Of a stretch of DNA of 34,610 bases, positions 1 to 7,522 are shown piece after piece. The stretch covers positions 1 to 34,610 of the IMG/VR virus record IMGVR_UViG_3300005515_000665; one strand, written 5' to 3'. A program made the translations under genes and the position numbers. The notes beneath the pieces were generated by a model that saw nothing but the letters and a program-made list of their open reading frames with translations, ran no database searches and was not told the origin of the DNA. How positions within the stretch are numbered: position 1 is the first letter of the stretch; the number at the start of each line of letters is the position of its first letter. Source of the stretch: a virus.

Positions 1-1008
1 ATGGCATCGTTGCAAAAGACAGGGACTGGATGGCGCGTTCAGATCGACGTGAAGGGCCATCGCGAGAGCAGGTGTTTTCCGAATAAGGCACTTGCCCAGG
101 AATGGGCGGATCGGCGCAAGTCCGAACTCCGGTCGCTGCAAGGCGGTAAGGGCAGCAAAACACACACCATCGGCGACGTCCTGGACGACTACCAGCGCAA
201 AGTCAGCCCGACAAAGCGTGGCGCCCGGTGGGAAAAGCTCCGCCTGGACCTCATCGGCCGCAAGGAGATCGAGGGCAGCCCGTTCCGCGACATCCTCCTG
301 GTCAACCTGCGGCCCGCCCACATCGCCGCCTGGCGCGACGCGCGGCTGCGCGATGGCGTGGCCGGGTCGTCTGTGTCCCGCGAAATGTCCCTGCTGTCGC
401 ACGCCCTGCAGGTGGCGCGCACCGAATGGGGCTGGCTGGTGACCGACCCGATGAAGGAGGTGCGCCGGCCGCCCGACAACCCGCCGCGCGAGCGGCTGAT
501 TCCCCAGGCGGAGATCGACGCGGTACTGATCGCCCTGGGCTACATCGAAGGCATGCCGGTCGTGCGGGCTTCCCAGCGCGTCGCCGTGGCTTTCCTGTTT
601 GCGCTGGAGACGGCCATGCGGTCAGGCGAGATAATCGGCCTGACCAGCTTCACAGTGGATTTTGAGCGGCGGGTGGCGCGGCTGCCGCTGACCAAAAACG
701 GCCTGGCGAGAGAGGTACCCTTGTCGGGCCGCGCCATCGAGCTGCTGCGGATGCTGCCGGCGGTGGACGAAGGGGCGCCGCTGTTCAGCCTGGTACCAGC
801 CAGCCGCGACGCGCTGTTCCGCAAAGCCAGAAACAAGGCCTGCATCGTCGACCTGACGTTCCACGACACACGGCACGAAGCCATCACCCGCCTGGCGAAG
901 AAGCTGCAGCCGCTGGACCTGGCCCGCATGACAGGCCATACCAACCTGCAGGAACTGATGACTTACTACAACGAGTCGGCGTCCAGCATCGCGCAGCGCC
1001 TGGGCTGA
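1..1008 (+). CDS. int: Tyrosine site-specific integrase
   Basis: This 335-aa phage integrase is expected to recombine attP with a host attB. The tyrosine-recombinase catalytic set is visible: R207 in ETAMRSGE, K232 in a beta-hairpin, H288-x-x-R291-H292, H313 in MTGH, and a tyrosine nucleophile at Y322 or Y323. The N-terminal 55 residues form a small arm-type DNA-binding domain, followed by a core-binding domain at about 55-155. The ATG is the first base of the window, so its promoter and ribosome site cannot be seen. The start fits because integrases of this class begin with a similar short lead-in before the first beta strand. The gene converges on the excisionase-like gene at 1033. This differs from P2 itself, where int follows the repressor. 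The 5' end faces outward, which suggests the attachment site lies just left of base 1. Confidence 0.95.
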   Translation: MASLQKTGTGWRVQIDVKGHRESRCFPNKALAQEWADRRKSELRSLQGGKGSKTHTIGDVLDDYQRKVSPTKRGARWEKLRLDLIGRKEIEGSPFRDILLVNLRPAHIAAWRDARLRDGVAGSSVSREMSLLSHALQVARTEWGWLVTDPMKEVRRPPDNPPRERLIPQAEIDAVLIALGYIEGMPVVRASQRVAVAFLFALETAMRSGEIIGLTSFTVDFERRVARLPLTKNGLAREVPLSGRAIELLRMLPAVDEGAPLFSLVPASRDALFRKARNKACIVDLTFHDTRHEAITRLAKKLQPLDLARMTGHTNLQELMTYYNESASSIAQRLG

Positions 1009-1032
1009 CGCCGCAGGCGCTGCAACGCGTGG

Positions 1033-1341
1033 TCAATCCGCCTTGCGCGGGCGGCCACGCGGCTGATCCTTGTACGATTCCGCCCAGGCCACCACCTCGG
1101 AGGCCCTCCAGCGGGGCAGCGCCTTGGCCGGCGCCCCACCGCCCGATTGCACGGAAGGTATCCGAATCGCCTTCGGAAAGTCCGGCAGCGTAACAATCCG
1201 TTCCCGCACCACCTTGGGCGAGCGCACCAGGAATTCCGCGATCCGGTCCACATCCCAAAGCGCCACGCTCACCGGCAGCGCCGGCCGCACGTGATCCGCC
1301 ACGGCCAAGGCGATGCGTTTGATCAGGTGCCCGTCATTCAT
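1033..1341 (-). CDS. Small HTH DNA-binding protein, possible excisionase (AlpA/Cox-like)
   Basis: This 102-aa protein is the last gene of the leftward early operon. I chose ATG 1341 because it overlaps the upstream stop (tca at 1334-1336) by 8 nt, and because the longer reading frame upstream is only a shadow of that gene. Residues about 28-92 read like a winged-helix or MerR/AlpA-type domain: a DVDRIAEFL helix, a second helix at VVRERI, then a PRWRASEVVAWAES strand and helix typical of excisionases. A basic tail follows (GRPRK). Its position directly convergent with int supports a role as recombination directionality factor. That role is inferred from position and fold pattern; no specific family member is recognised. 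Confidence 0.75.
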   Translation of the reverse strand: MNDGHLIKRIALAVADHVRPALPVSVALWDVDRIAEFLVRSPKVVRERIVTLPDFPKAIRIPSVQSGGGAPAKALPRWRASEVVAWAESYKDQPRGRPRKAD

Positions 1342-1831
1342 CCCGTGCTCCCTCGATGCGTGCATGCACCGCGCGCCACCGTGGCGCATTGTCGCCGTGG
1401 TTTTGCTGGTCTTCCACCGCCAACGAAACCTCCAACAACTCCCTCCTGGTACACATCCTCTGAATCTCATCCGTCAGATTCAACGCCCGCCCGATCACCC
1501 GATACTCGTCGCCAGTAACCCCCAGCCGGCCGCGCGCCCGATACCGCTTTCCCACAGCGGCAATCGCTTCCACGGCTGCATCCATCGCCTCGCGCAGCTC
1601 ACGGTTTTCCGCAAAGTAGAGCGCCGCCGCCAGCTGGCCGACGTTCACACGGAAGCCCAGGGTGAACCAGGCATTCTCCGTGGCTGTGCCGTCCAGGATC
1701 TTGCTCAGCTCCACATGGGGAATGAGCTGCAGATCCACCTCGGCCTTGTTGCTGAAGCGATAACAAGACGGCAGGCGGGCCACACGCGGCTGGTGCGCGC
1801 GGCGGTTCTTCCGGTGTTTGCTTGCTGGCAT
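1334..1831 (-). CDS. Conserved phage protein of unknown function
   Basis: This 165-aa protein in the early operon starts with ATG 1831, 2 nt after the stop of the upstream gene. The N-terminus is basic (MPASKHRKNRRAHQPR), followed by a mixed alpha/beta body and a middle helix rich in Ala and Glu at about 75-95. No catalytic motif or membrane segment is visible. The C-terminus is charged and overlaps the next gene by 8 nt, which points to translational coupling. Early location and co-transcription with the primase-helicase suggest a replication-phase or host-takeover role, but this is not demonstrated. I do not recognise the family. Confidence 0.8.
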   Translation of the reverse strand: MPASKHRKNRRAHQPRVARLPSCYRFSNKAEVDLQLIPHVELSKILDGTATENAWFTLGFRVNVGQLAAALYFAENRELREAMDAAVEAIAAVGKRYRARGRLGVTGDEYRVIGRALNLTDEIQRMCTRRELLEVSLAVEDQQNHGDNAPRWRAVHARIEGARDE

Positions 1832-1833
1832 GG

Positions 1834-2052
1834 TCAGTCCTCAAAGTCGCCGGCAGCGCGGCGTTTTAGGTCGATGGAAAGGGCGCGTGGCCGGGCCTGG
1901 CCGCGCGCAGCCATGTCTCGCGCAGCCATGGCACGGGCTGCGGCGGCTACGGTGCGGCGCAGCAGGTCCGACATGGCGTCGAAGGGGGTGGCGATGCGAA
2001 GCGCCTGGTGCGTGCGCCGCAGCTGCGCTTCGGTGACGAAGGGTTTATCCAC
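1834..2052 (-). CDS. Small early protein of unknown function
   Basis: This 72-aa protein has helical composition and is rich in Ala and Arg. A long amphipathic stretch at residues 8-55 contains repeated MAAR units. It overlaps the upstream membrane-protein gene by 8 nt and ends 2 nt before the next start, so it fits the tightly packed leftward operon. An opposite-strand frame of similar size covers the same bases; I prefer the minus strand because of operon continuity and the overlapping stops. No family is recognised. Confidence 0.65.
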   Translation of the reverse strand: MDKPFVTEAQLRRTHQALRIATPFDAMSDLLRRTVAAAARAMAARDMAARGQARPRALSIDLKRRAAGDFED

Positions 2053-2287
2053 GGGCGCCTCCCTGGCGAATGAACCCGTCCCACACGCCCCGGCCGTAGC
2101 ACAGCGTGAAAAACAGGCTGACCACGAACATGCCGGGCTCGTCGGTGGCCATCGTCAGGTGCAGCCACGCGGGCTGTCCGACCAGGCCGATCAACGCGCC
2201 CCAACGCACCCGATGCGCGCCGGCGTTGAACAGGTAGACGGAGGCCACAGCCGTGGCGATCATCCAGACATTGAGCAGGGCGTACAT
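2045..2287 (-). CDS. Small inner-membrane protein of early operon
   Basis: This 80-aa protein has two probable hydrophobic helices: residues about 3-22 (LLNVWMIATAVASVYLF) and about 28-65, the latter broken by polar residues and including FVVSLFFTLCYG. The start codon overlaps the stop of the upstream 52-aa gene (TGATG), so translation is probably coupled. Small membrane proteins in P2-type early regions are sometimes involved in exclusion or host membrane effects, but nothing here identifies which. Function is unknown. Confidence 0.7.
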   Translation of the reverse strand: MYALLNVWMIATAVASVYLFNAGAHRVRWGALIGLVGQPAWLHLTMATDEPGMFVVSLFFTLCYGRGVWDGFIRQGGARG

Positions 2288-2445
2288 CAGGCAGCCCTCC
2301 CGATGGCGGTAGCGCGGCAGAAGCGGGGTGGCTCGGTCAGGCAGTCCAGCGCGCCCAATTGCGCATCGAGGCGCGTACGGGCCAGCCTGGTGAACTCGAT
2401 GCGGACGCCGGCGTGGGAAACGATGCAGACGAGGAAAGCAGACAT
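2287..2445 (-). CDS. 52-aa early protein of unknown function
   Basis: This short gene lies between the primase-helicase and the membrane protein. The frame is open further upstream, but ATG 2445 is preferred: it lies 2 nt beyond the primase-helicase stop and has a GGAG about 6 nt upstream (GGAGCGTGAGT-ATG). The product has a short hydrophobic start (SAFLVCIV) followed by a charged, Leu-rich segment. It carries three cysteines (residues 7, 35 and 43) without a clear zinc-binding spacing. No family is recognised. The operon overlaps on both sides support it being real. Confidence 0.65.
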   Translation of the reverse strand: MSAFLVCIVSHAGVRIEFTRLARTRLDAQLGALDCLTEPPRFCRATAIGRAA

Positions 2446-2447
2446 AC

Positions 2448-5156
2448 TCACGCTCCTGTGTTCGCCGGCCGATCCTCGAACACCCAGCACTTCACAGTGG
2501 CAGGGCGTTTCGGCTGGTGGATGTGCTCGGCGTTGAATCGCGCGTTGATTGCGCTGTTGACGACCCGCAGATCAATGAACTTGCGGTGCCGGGATGTCTT
2601 CAGCACGCGTTTCAGTTCGGGCAGCGGGGGAAGGTTCAGGCGGCGGTCGTTTGCCACCTGTTCGAAATGGCGCAGGCTGATGGCGATGACGCCATTGCCT
2701 CGGGCGTGGTTCAGCACGGCCTGGTCGTCGGCGGCGGATTCGAGGTGGTCGTACAGTTCCCAAAAGTCCTGTACCAGCGGATGGTCTGCGCCGATGGCTT
2801 GCTGGCGCTCCACGGCCATCTGCACCAACTGGCGCTGTGCGGCGTCGCGGTACTCAGCCGGCAGCGGCAACACAATGGGCAGGCAGTCGACCATCGCCAT
2901 GATCTGTGCGTGGTTCTTCGCCAGGCGCTGGTTCTTCACGTCCGGGTTGCGGATCAGCATGTCCTGGTAGTGCGGCATGCGCTCGACAAAGCGCGCCAGG
3001 ATCTCGCTTTCCTTCAGGATGGCGGACAGCAGAAAGCCCGACACGTCCTCCACCGGCATCTGCTCCAGCGCGCGGGCGGCGGCAAAGGTGTCGGCGTTCT
3101 GGCCCGAGCGGTCGAAGTACAGGTGGACGATCCGCTGCAGGATGGCGTCGCTGGCGCACACGTCGGCGTTCTGGCTGATCACCACGGCGCCACGGAAGGG
3201 CGATTCGTCTGTCTCGTTGCCGGAATTCTTCACGCCGCGCGAGCGTGAGCTGCGGCCGTTGTAGGCGGTCTTCAGTTCGTTCCAGTCGAAACCCTTGACC
3301 TTCGCACCATCGTCACCACGGTCGGCCTCGATCATCACGACCGGCAGGTTCGACACCTGCGAGAAATTGCGCGCCCGCGCCGCAATCGACGCCTTGGACG
3401 GGTCGAAGCCCTCGTAGTCACGCCGCCCACACAGCTTCCACAGGAACTCGATCAGCGTCGATTTGCCGGCGCCGGGTTCGCCCACCACTTCCAGAAACGG
3501 GTAGCTCTTTTGCTTGATGCCGTCGCCTTCGCGGATCTGCTCCACAAACAGCGACCCCAGCCAGAACGCCAGCGCGACGATGGCCTTCGCGCCGAACGCG
3601 CGCCACAGGGTGTCCAGCCAGTCGTGCCGAAACGCCTTCAGGTCCGTGTTAAGCGACAGGCCGGCCGAGCCGAGAATGCTCTTGATCGACAGCCGGCCGA
3701 TGTCGAAGAAGTCCTCGTCGTTGAGGGTGTAAAGCTTGCCGTCCTTCACCGCCACGTCCGAGTACACGTAGCAGCCGCTCTCCCTCGTGTACCCGACATA
3801 GTTGATCGTCTGCACGCTCTTGATGCGGTGCATCTGCTCCTTCAGGTAGGCGTCCAGTTGCCCGTTCGATCCGGTGTAGAACGCCCCCGGCGCCACGGCC
3901 AGCAGGCGCTTCTTGAACTCCGTGGCCGACGCCACCTGCGCGCTGGTGAATGTGTTCCTGATCGGCGCGGCATCGTGCGGGAAGGCAACGCGGAAGTAGT
4001 ACCAGGCTTCGTCGGTCGCAGCGTTCGCCTGGTAGTAAAGGACGGTGGGCAGACACGTCGCGATGTTCGTGACCACGCCGGCCTTGAGCATCGCCTCGTC
4101 GCGGATCTCGGTTTCATCCATGTCGCCGTGCGCGCTGCGCACGGCGTCCATCTCGCGTGTCAGCGCGTCCAGGTCCAGCTTGAACCAGTAGAGCCGGCTC
4201 TCGAAGTCGAACGCGAACTGGCTCATGCTGGTGCGGCCGTAGATCAGCCGGGCCTTCTCGGCCGCCGTGGGTGCGGCCAGCAGGTCGCCCAGGTAGCGGT
4301 ATTCGGCAATGTCCGGCTCGGTCAGCTTGTCCAGCTGGTGCAGGTCGTTCCAGTCGAGCTTTTTCTTGCCTTTCTGCTTCGGCAGCGCGATGGAGGCTTC
4401 CCAGCCTTCCTCGCGGCTGCGCTTGAGCCATTGCATGGCGTACCGCATGCCGGCCTTGTCGGCATCCAGCGCCCACACCAGCCTTGGCCGAGGATTGCCG
4501 TTCGCCGCGCACTGTTCGGCCAGGCCGCGCAACGCCTGCGCGGGGTAGTTCGTGCAGGACAGGGCCGACGCTGCGGTGATGCCGTGGTGGAGCAGGGCGA
4601 TGGCATCGAACACGCCCTCGACGATCCACAGTTCTTCTGCGCCGCAATGGGTAGCCCCCGGCGGCTGCCACCACATGCCCCCATAGCTGCCATGGAACGT
4701 CGCCTTACGGTCACCGAAGCGGTGTGCCTGGTCGATGATCCGTTCCCAATAGACGCCGAGCGCCAGCGCAAAACGCACCGTGGCGCTGCCAATCTTGAGT
4801 TCGTGGCTGTAATAGCTCTCCTGGGTGTACCAGTCGCGCACCTTGTCCAGATCAAAGCCGCGGCCGTCGCGCATATACGCATCGGCCGACGCCTTCGGGT
4901 TCTCAGGTGTCGGGCGAAAGCGGTCCGACCAGCTGTCAAAAAGATCCGGGTACAGATCCTTGATGTGCAGCTCGGCGCCGCAGTTGTTCAGCCGATTGCA
5001 GCGGATCACCCACGGCGCATCGCCGAACGCCCACAGCGCCTTCTTGCCGCAGGACGGGCAGTGGCCGGCTTCCAGCTTCGCACCGGACTGTTTCTGCTTG
5101 AACGCGTAGTCGCGCAGCAGGCGGCTGGTGACATCGGAGTGCAGGGATGGGTCCAT
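2448..5156 (-). CDS. Phage primase-helicase with zinc finger, TOPRIM and P-loop domains
   Basis: This 902-aa replication protein combines primer synthesis and DNA unwinding. The domains in order are as follows. A CHC2-type zinc ribbon has C33, C36, C53 and C59. A TOPRIM fold has the acidic strand WIVEG around E180 and the DAD metal-binding pair at D231 and D233, followed by KKLDWNDL. A P-loop ATPase has Walker A GEPGAGKST at 559-567, Walker B VVMIEAD at about 606-612, and a sensor-like SQNAD at 661-665. This arrangement is known from large TOPRIM-helicase proteins of betaproteobacterial P2-like phages; P2 itself uses a different gene A initiator. The start ATG 5156 has only a weak ribosome site. 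It is followed 2 nt downstream by the 52-aa gene. It probably drives replication on induction. Confidence 0.93.
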   Translation of the reverse strand: MDPSLHSDVTSRLLRDYAFKQKQSGAKLEAGHCPSCGKKALWAFGDAPWVIRCNRLNNCGAELHIKDLYPDLFDSWSDRFRPTPENPKASADAYMRDGRGFDLDKVRDWYTQESYYSHELKIGSATVRFALALGVYWERIIDQAHRFGDRKATFHGSYGGMWWQPPGATHCGAEELWIVEGVFDAIALLHHGITAASALSCTNYPAQALRGLAEQCAANGNPRPRLVWALDADKAGMRYAMQWLKRSREEGWEASIALPKQKGKKKLDWNDLHQLDKLTEPDIAEYRYLGDLLAAPTAAEKARLIYGRTSMSQFAFDFESRLYWFKLDLDALTREMDAVRSAHGDMDETEIRDEAMLKAGVVTNIATCLPTVLYYQANAATDEAWYYFRVAFPHDAAPIRNTFTSAQVASATEFKKRLLAVAPGAFYTGSNGQLDAYLKEQMHRIKSVQTINYVGYTRESGCYVYSDVAVKDGKLYTLNDEDFFDIGRLSIKSILGSAGLSLNTDLKAFRHDWLDTLWRAFGAKAIVALAFWLGSLFVEQIREGDGIKQKSYPFLEVVGEPGAGKSTLIEFLWKLCGRRDYEGFDPSKASIAARARNFSQVSNLPVVMIEADRGDDGAKVKGFDWNELKTAYNGRSSRSRGVKNSGNETDESPFRGAVVISQNADVCASDAILQRIVHLYFDRSGQNADTFAAARALEQMPVEDVSGFLLSAILKESEILARFVERMPHYQDMLIRNPDVKNQRLAKNHAQIMAMVDCLPIVLPLPAEYRDAAQRQLVQMAVERQQAIGADHPLVQDFWELYDHLESAADDQAVLNHARGNGVIAISLRHFEQVANDRRLNLPPLPELKRVLKTSRHRKFIDLRVVNSAINARFNAEHIHQPKRPATVKCWVFEDRPANTGA

Positions 5157-5237
5157 GGAATCCAGGCAAAAGGGTGTCCCTCACGGTGCGCCGGACGCGC
5201 CGTGAACGAAAGAAACCGGAATGGGAAAGTCAGGCCG

Positions 5238-5486
5238 CTACGTAGGCAGCAAATCCATCTGCCGCGTGTCCTGCGGCGTGCCGCGCGCCCTGCCTTGCGG
5301 CAGGTACGCCTTGGGGTTGGGCATCATGCTCGGCGCGATGGTGTGCACGGCCGACAGCAGCATCTTGCAGGTGTAGGCGCACTCGACGTTCGGGCACTGC
5401 GCGTACAGCTCTCGGGAGAGCAGCGAGACGGCGCGGCTGGTGCGAATCTGCAGGCGGTAGGTGCAGTGGGGGCAGAGCATCATCAT
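5238..5486 (-). CDS. ogr: Ogr/Delta-type zinc-finger late transcription activator
   Basis: This 82-aa protein has the signature C-x2-C-x22-C-x4-C (C5, C8, C31, C36) of P2 Ogr and P4 Delta. Those proteins bind DNA dyads upstream of late promoters and recruit RNA polymerase through its alpha subunit. Three ATG codons are in tandem. I use the first (5486), which overlaps the stop of the upstream ribbon-helix-helix gene and has GGAG about 9 nt upstream. In P2, ogr is beside the tail genes. Here it is the second gene of the early operon, so early transcription would directly make the late activator. The dyads at 9589, 18553, 23357 and 31736 are its likely targets. The C-terminal 30 residues are Pro- and Gln-rich. 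Confidence 0.92.
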   Translation of the reverse strand: MMMLCPHCTYRLQIRTSRAVSLLSRELYAQCPNVECAYTCKMLLSAVHTIAPSMMPNPKAYLPQGRARGTPQDTRQMDLLPT

Positions 5487-5707
5487 CTCGCGTTGCTCCG
5501 CAGTGGGATCGTGCGTGCCGGTTTGCACTCGTAGGCAGACAGCCCTTCCAGCAGGATCAACCGCGCCAGGCTCGACAGCGAGCGGTTCTCGACCAGCGCC
5601 AACTGCTCCAGCTGCTCGCGCTCCTTGGAGAGCAGACGCATGCTGATTGGCTTGTCCTTCAGCACCCCACGCGGGGCGCGACTTACCGGCGTTTTCGCAC
5701 GAGACAT
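5483..5707 (-). CDS. Ribbon-helix-helix regulator, first gene of early operon
   Basis: This 74-aa protein has a predicted beta strand (PISMRLL, residues 20-26) followed by two helices (KEREQLEQLALVE and SLSSLARLILLEGL). That is the pattern of Arc/MetJ-type ribbon-helix-helix DNA-binding proteins, which bind as dimers of dimers. The N-terminal 19 residues are basic and Pro-rich. It is transcribed away from the repressor gene across a 70-bp switch region, so it may act as the Cro- or Cox-like opponent of the repressor. No strong Shine-Dalgarno is visible before ATG 5707, and an internal ATG is possible. It overlaps ogr by 4 nt. Confidence 0.8.
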   Translation of the reverse strand: MSRAKTPVSRAPRGVLKDKPISMRLLSKEREQLEQLALVENRSLSSLARLILLEGLSAYECKPARTIPLRSNAR

Positions 5708-5777
5708 GGCGGATATACTCTGTGTGAAAGTTAGCGATGCACAACACGCAGTGTCTTACCAAGAGGAAAGTTTTTCA
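5708..5777. promoter_or_regulatory. Early/lysogenic divergent control region with imperfect inverted repeat
   Basis: This is the 70-bp gap between the divergent early operon (-) and the repressor (+). It contains an imperfect inverted repeat, actctgtgtg at 5717-5726 against cacgcagtgt at 5745-5754 (8 of 10 paired), a plausible repressor operator. A TATACT hexamer at 5714-5719 could serve as a -10 box for rightward transcription, but no convincing -35 was found. A purine-rich AGAGGAAAG at 5762-5770 is the likely ribosome site for the repressor. Operator identity is inference. Confidence 0.5.
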
Positions 5778-6212
5778 ATGATCTCAAGGGAAGAAAAGGA
5801 AGGTTTAGGAAAACGCCTATACGAAGAACGGAAGCGGGCGGGGCTCACGCAGGCCGCGCTCGCAGCGATGGGCGGCGTCTCGCCAAAAACGCAGGTGTTC
5901 TATGAGAAGTCTGAGCGCGTTCCGGACGCTGCCTACCTGGCCGCGATTGCGCGGGAGAGCTTCGACGTGATGTACATCCTGGTTGGCGAGCGAACATTCG
6001 AACCCCTGTCGGTTGAAGAAACCGCCCTGGTGTCCGGGTACCGTCGGCTCAATACGCGAGCACGCGCCGGCGTCATGGCCCTGCTCAGCGGCATGCAGCC
6101 AGAGCCCGAGCAACGGGTACACGTCAAGGGCGACGTGGGGCAACTGATCGAAGGCAATTTGCACACGTCAGCGCCGGTCACCATCAACATGGGAAAGAAG
6201 CGAAAGAACTGA
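5778..6212 (+). CDS. XRE-family phage repressor with C-terminal GDVGQ...INM tail
   Basis: This 144-aa helix-turn-helix protein is in the position of the lysogeny repressor, divergent from the early operon. The XRE domain occupies residues about 10-71 (RLYEERKRAGLTQAALA, then SPKTQVFYEKSERVPD), followed by a helix at 78-105. ATG 5778 is chosen over an upstream in-frame start because it follows a good AGAGGAA site and begins directly before the HTH. The C-terminal 30 residues (115-140) form a distinct beta-like segment with GDVGQ and INM. The same segment recurs at the N-terminus of the next protein. There is no LexA-type self-cleavage domain, so induction is probably not by RecA-driven autoproteolysis. 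Confidence 0.88.
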   Translation: MISREEKEGLGKRLYEERKRAGLTQAALAAMGGVSPKTQVFYEKSERVPDAAYLAAIARESFDVMYILVGERTFEPLSVEETALVSGYRRLNTRARAGVMALLSGMQPEPEQRVHVKGDVGQLIEGNLHTSAPVTINMGKKRKN

Positions 6213-6289
6213 TTCACACAGTGCGCGTGCCACGACGCGCGCCAATGGCAGGGGTCGACCGTAGTCGTAGTTTCTTTTTTGGGAATGCG

Positions 6290-6748
6290 ATGAGGAAAGA
6301 AAAAAGCGATCTGGTGGTTGACGGAGATGTGGGCCAGGTAGTGATGGCGTCGAGTGTGGTGTATCACGCGAGCAGCGGGCCAGGGCAGGTTAGCAACGCC
6401 ATAAATATGTCCGGATCGGTAGAGCAGGCCGACGCCGGCACTGAGCCCGAATGTAAGCCCTCGGCGAAGTGCCACAAGTGCGCCGCAGTAGCGCAACGCT
6501 TCCGCCGGATCAAGCTGGCCGTGGCCCTCGCCGCAGCAGCTGCGTGCGGGGCTCTCGTGGCTACCGTCCGAAGCCACTTCGCGGAATGCGAACCAGCTCA
6601 GCCGGTGGCAAGCCAGTGCCATTTCGATGGTCGGCAATACTCAGCCGGAAGCATCGTCAAGATGTCCGATGGCCTCGCCCGAGAGTGCCTGGAGTCAGTC
6701 GGCGGCAGGGCTCACAAATGGTCGGAGTTTGCGTTACGGCCAATCTAG
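6290..6748 (+). CDS. Single-pass membrane protein sharing the repressor's GDVGQ...INM segment
   Basis: This 152-aa protein lies downstream of the repressor. Residues 9-43 repeat the repressor tail pattern (VDGDVGQVV ... AINM). Cysteines follow at C55, C61 and C64 (CHKC), then one hydrophobic helix at about 76-92 (LAVALAAAAACGALVA). The C-terminal part has paired cysteines (C110, C133) in a CHFDGRQYSAGS / DGLAREC context that resembles the small DUF1496-like periplasmic fold. A cytoplasmic N-terminus and periplasmic C-terminus would follow from the charge pattern. ATG 6290 has only a weak GGGA site; an upstream in-frame ATG at 6221 is possible. Position in the lysogenic strand suggests expression in the prophage state. 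Exclusion or signalling is a guess. Confidence 0.7.
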   Translation: MRKEKSDLVVDGDVGQVVMASSVVYHASSGPGQVSNAINMSGSVEQADAGTEPECKPSAKCHKCAAVAQRFRRIKLAVALAAAAACGALVATVRSHFAECEPAQPVASQCHFDGRQYSAGSIVKMSDGLARECLESVGGRAHKWSEFALRPI

Positions 6749-6819
6749 GTTTTTTGAATCGAAGCGCCCCCTAACAGATTGTGGCTCATGAGAATGAAGC
6801 CGCGCTATGGGAGGTATCG

Positions 6820-7470
6820 ATGTTCGGAGCAGGATTCAAAGCCGTATTGAAGGCGGTGTTCGACGACATATTTGCTGTGCCCCGGCCTCCGCAGCCGCCG
6901 CATATTCCATCGGAGGCCACGGCGACGGCGCCCGTTAGAACGGAGCCCAAGGCGAAGGACGAGCCTGCCCAGGGAAAGTCGAACGAAAAGTCGGGCCGGA
7001 CCGTGTCGAAGGTGATAGCCAAGCCGGTCGTCCCACAGCCCAAGGTGTGGGCCTCTCCCGCTGTGAGCGCGTCGAAGCCAAATGCAGTGCCGGTCGACAC
7101 GGAAGCGAAGGTCCAGGCCGAGATAGCCGCACTGCGAAGGATGGCGCCACTGAGACCGCGACAGTCTGTGAGATACGACGCCTACATCGAAAGATTCGAC
7201 GAGGATGACGAGGACGACGGGCTGGGCATGGTGTCACTAGCCGAAACAGAGCATGTCATCTTTTCCTACCGTGACGCTGGTGGCAACGAGACCGACAGGC
7301 ACGTGATGGTCGAGCGTGCCGGCGAGGATCACTTTCAGGGTTTTTGCATGATGCGCATGGACACGCGTACGTTTCTATATTCGCGCATCATTGGAAAGGT
7401 GACGCGGTTGGACACGGGGGAAATCCTGACGAAGGCTAAATGGCGGCGTGGATTGGTCGATATCGACTGA
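6820..7470 (+). CDS. WYL-like domain protein of the lysogenic accessory cluster
   Basis: This 216-aa protein starts at ATG 6820 behind a strong GGGAGG (6809-6814); a GTG start at 6781 is less likely. A short N-terminal helix (FKAVLKAVFDDIF) leads into a long Pro/Lys/Ala-rich linker at about 20-110. An acidic patch follows (DEDDEDD, 128-134). The C-terminal domain at about 145-200 contains VIFSYRDAGG, then HFQGFCMMRMDTRTF and SRIIGKV. This spacing closely matches WYL domains, where a Cys-containing strand is followed by an Arg-Thr-Phe turn and an RI helix. WYL domains bind ligands or nucleic acid and are common in phage-defence regulators. Whether this one is a regulator or a partner of the following nuclease is unknown. 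There is no separate HTH. Confidence 0.72.
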   Translation: MFGAGFKAVLKAVFDDIFAVPRPPQPPHIPSEATATAPVRTEPKAKDEPAQGKSNEKSGRTVSKVIAKPVVPQPKVWASPAVSASKPNAVPVDTEAKVQAEIAALRRMAPLRPRQSVRYDAYIERFDEDDEDDGLGMVSLAETEHVIFSYRDAGGNETDRHVMVERAGEDHFQGFCMMRMDTRTFLYSRIIGKVTRLDTGEILTKAKWRRGLVDID

Positions 7471-7522
7471 GGGGGACGCATTGTCCAGTTGTTGGACTCT
7501 TGATCAAAAGAACAGGTCGATA

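Noticed and set aside
3510-5534. 674-aa open frame on the plus strand across the primase-helicase
   Set aside because: It is the GC-rich shadow of the minus-strand gene: Arg/Ala/Val-rich, no motifs, and it runs through two other real genes.
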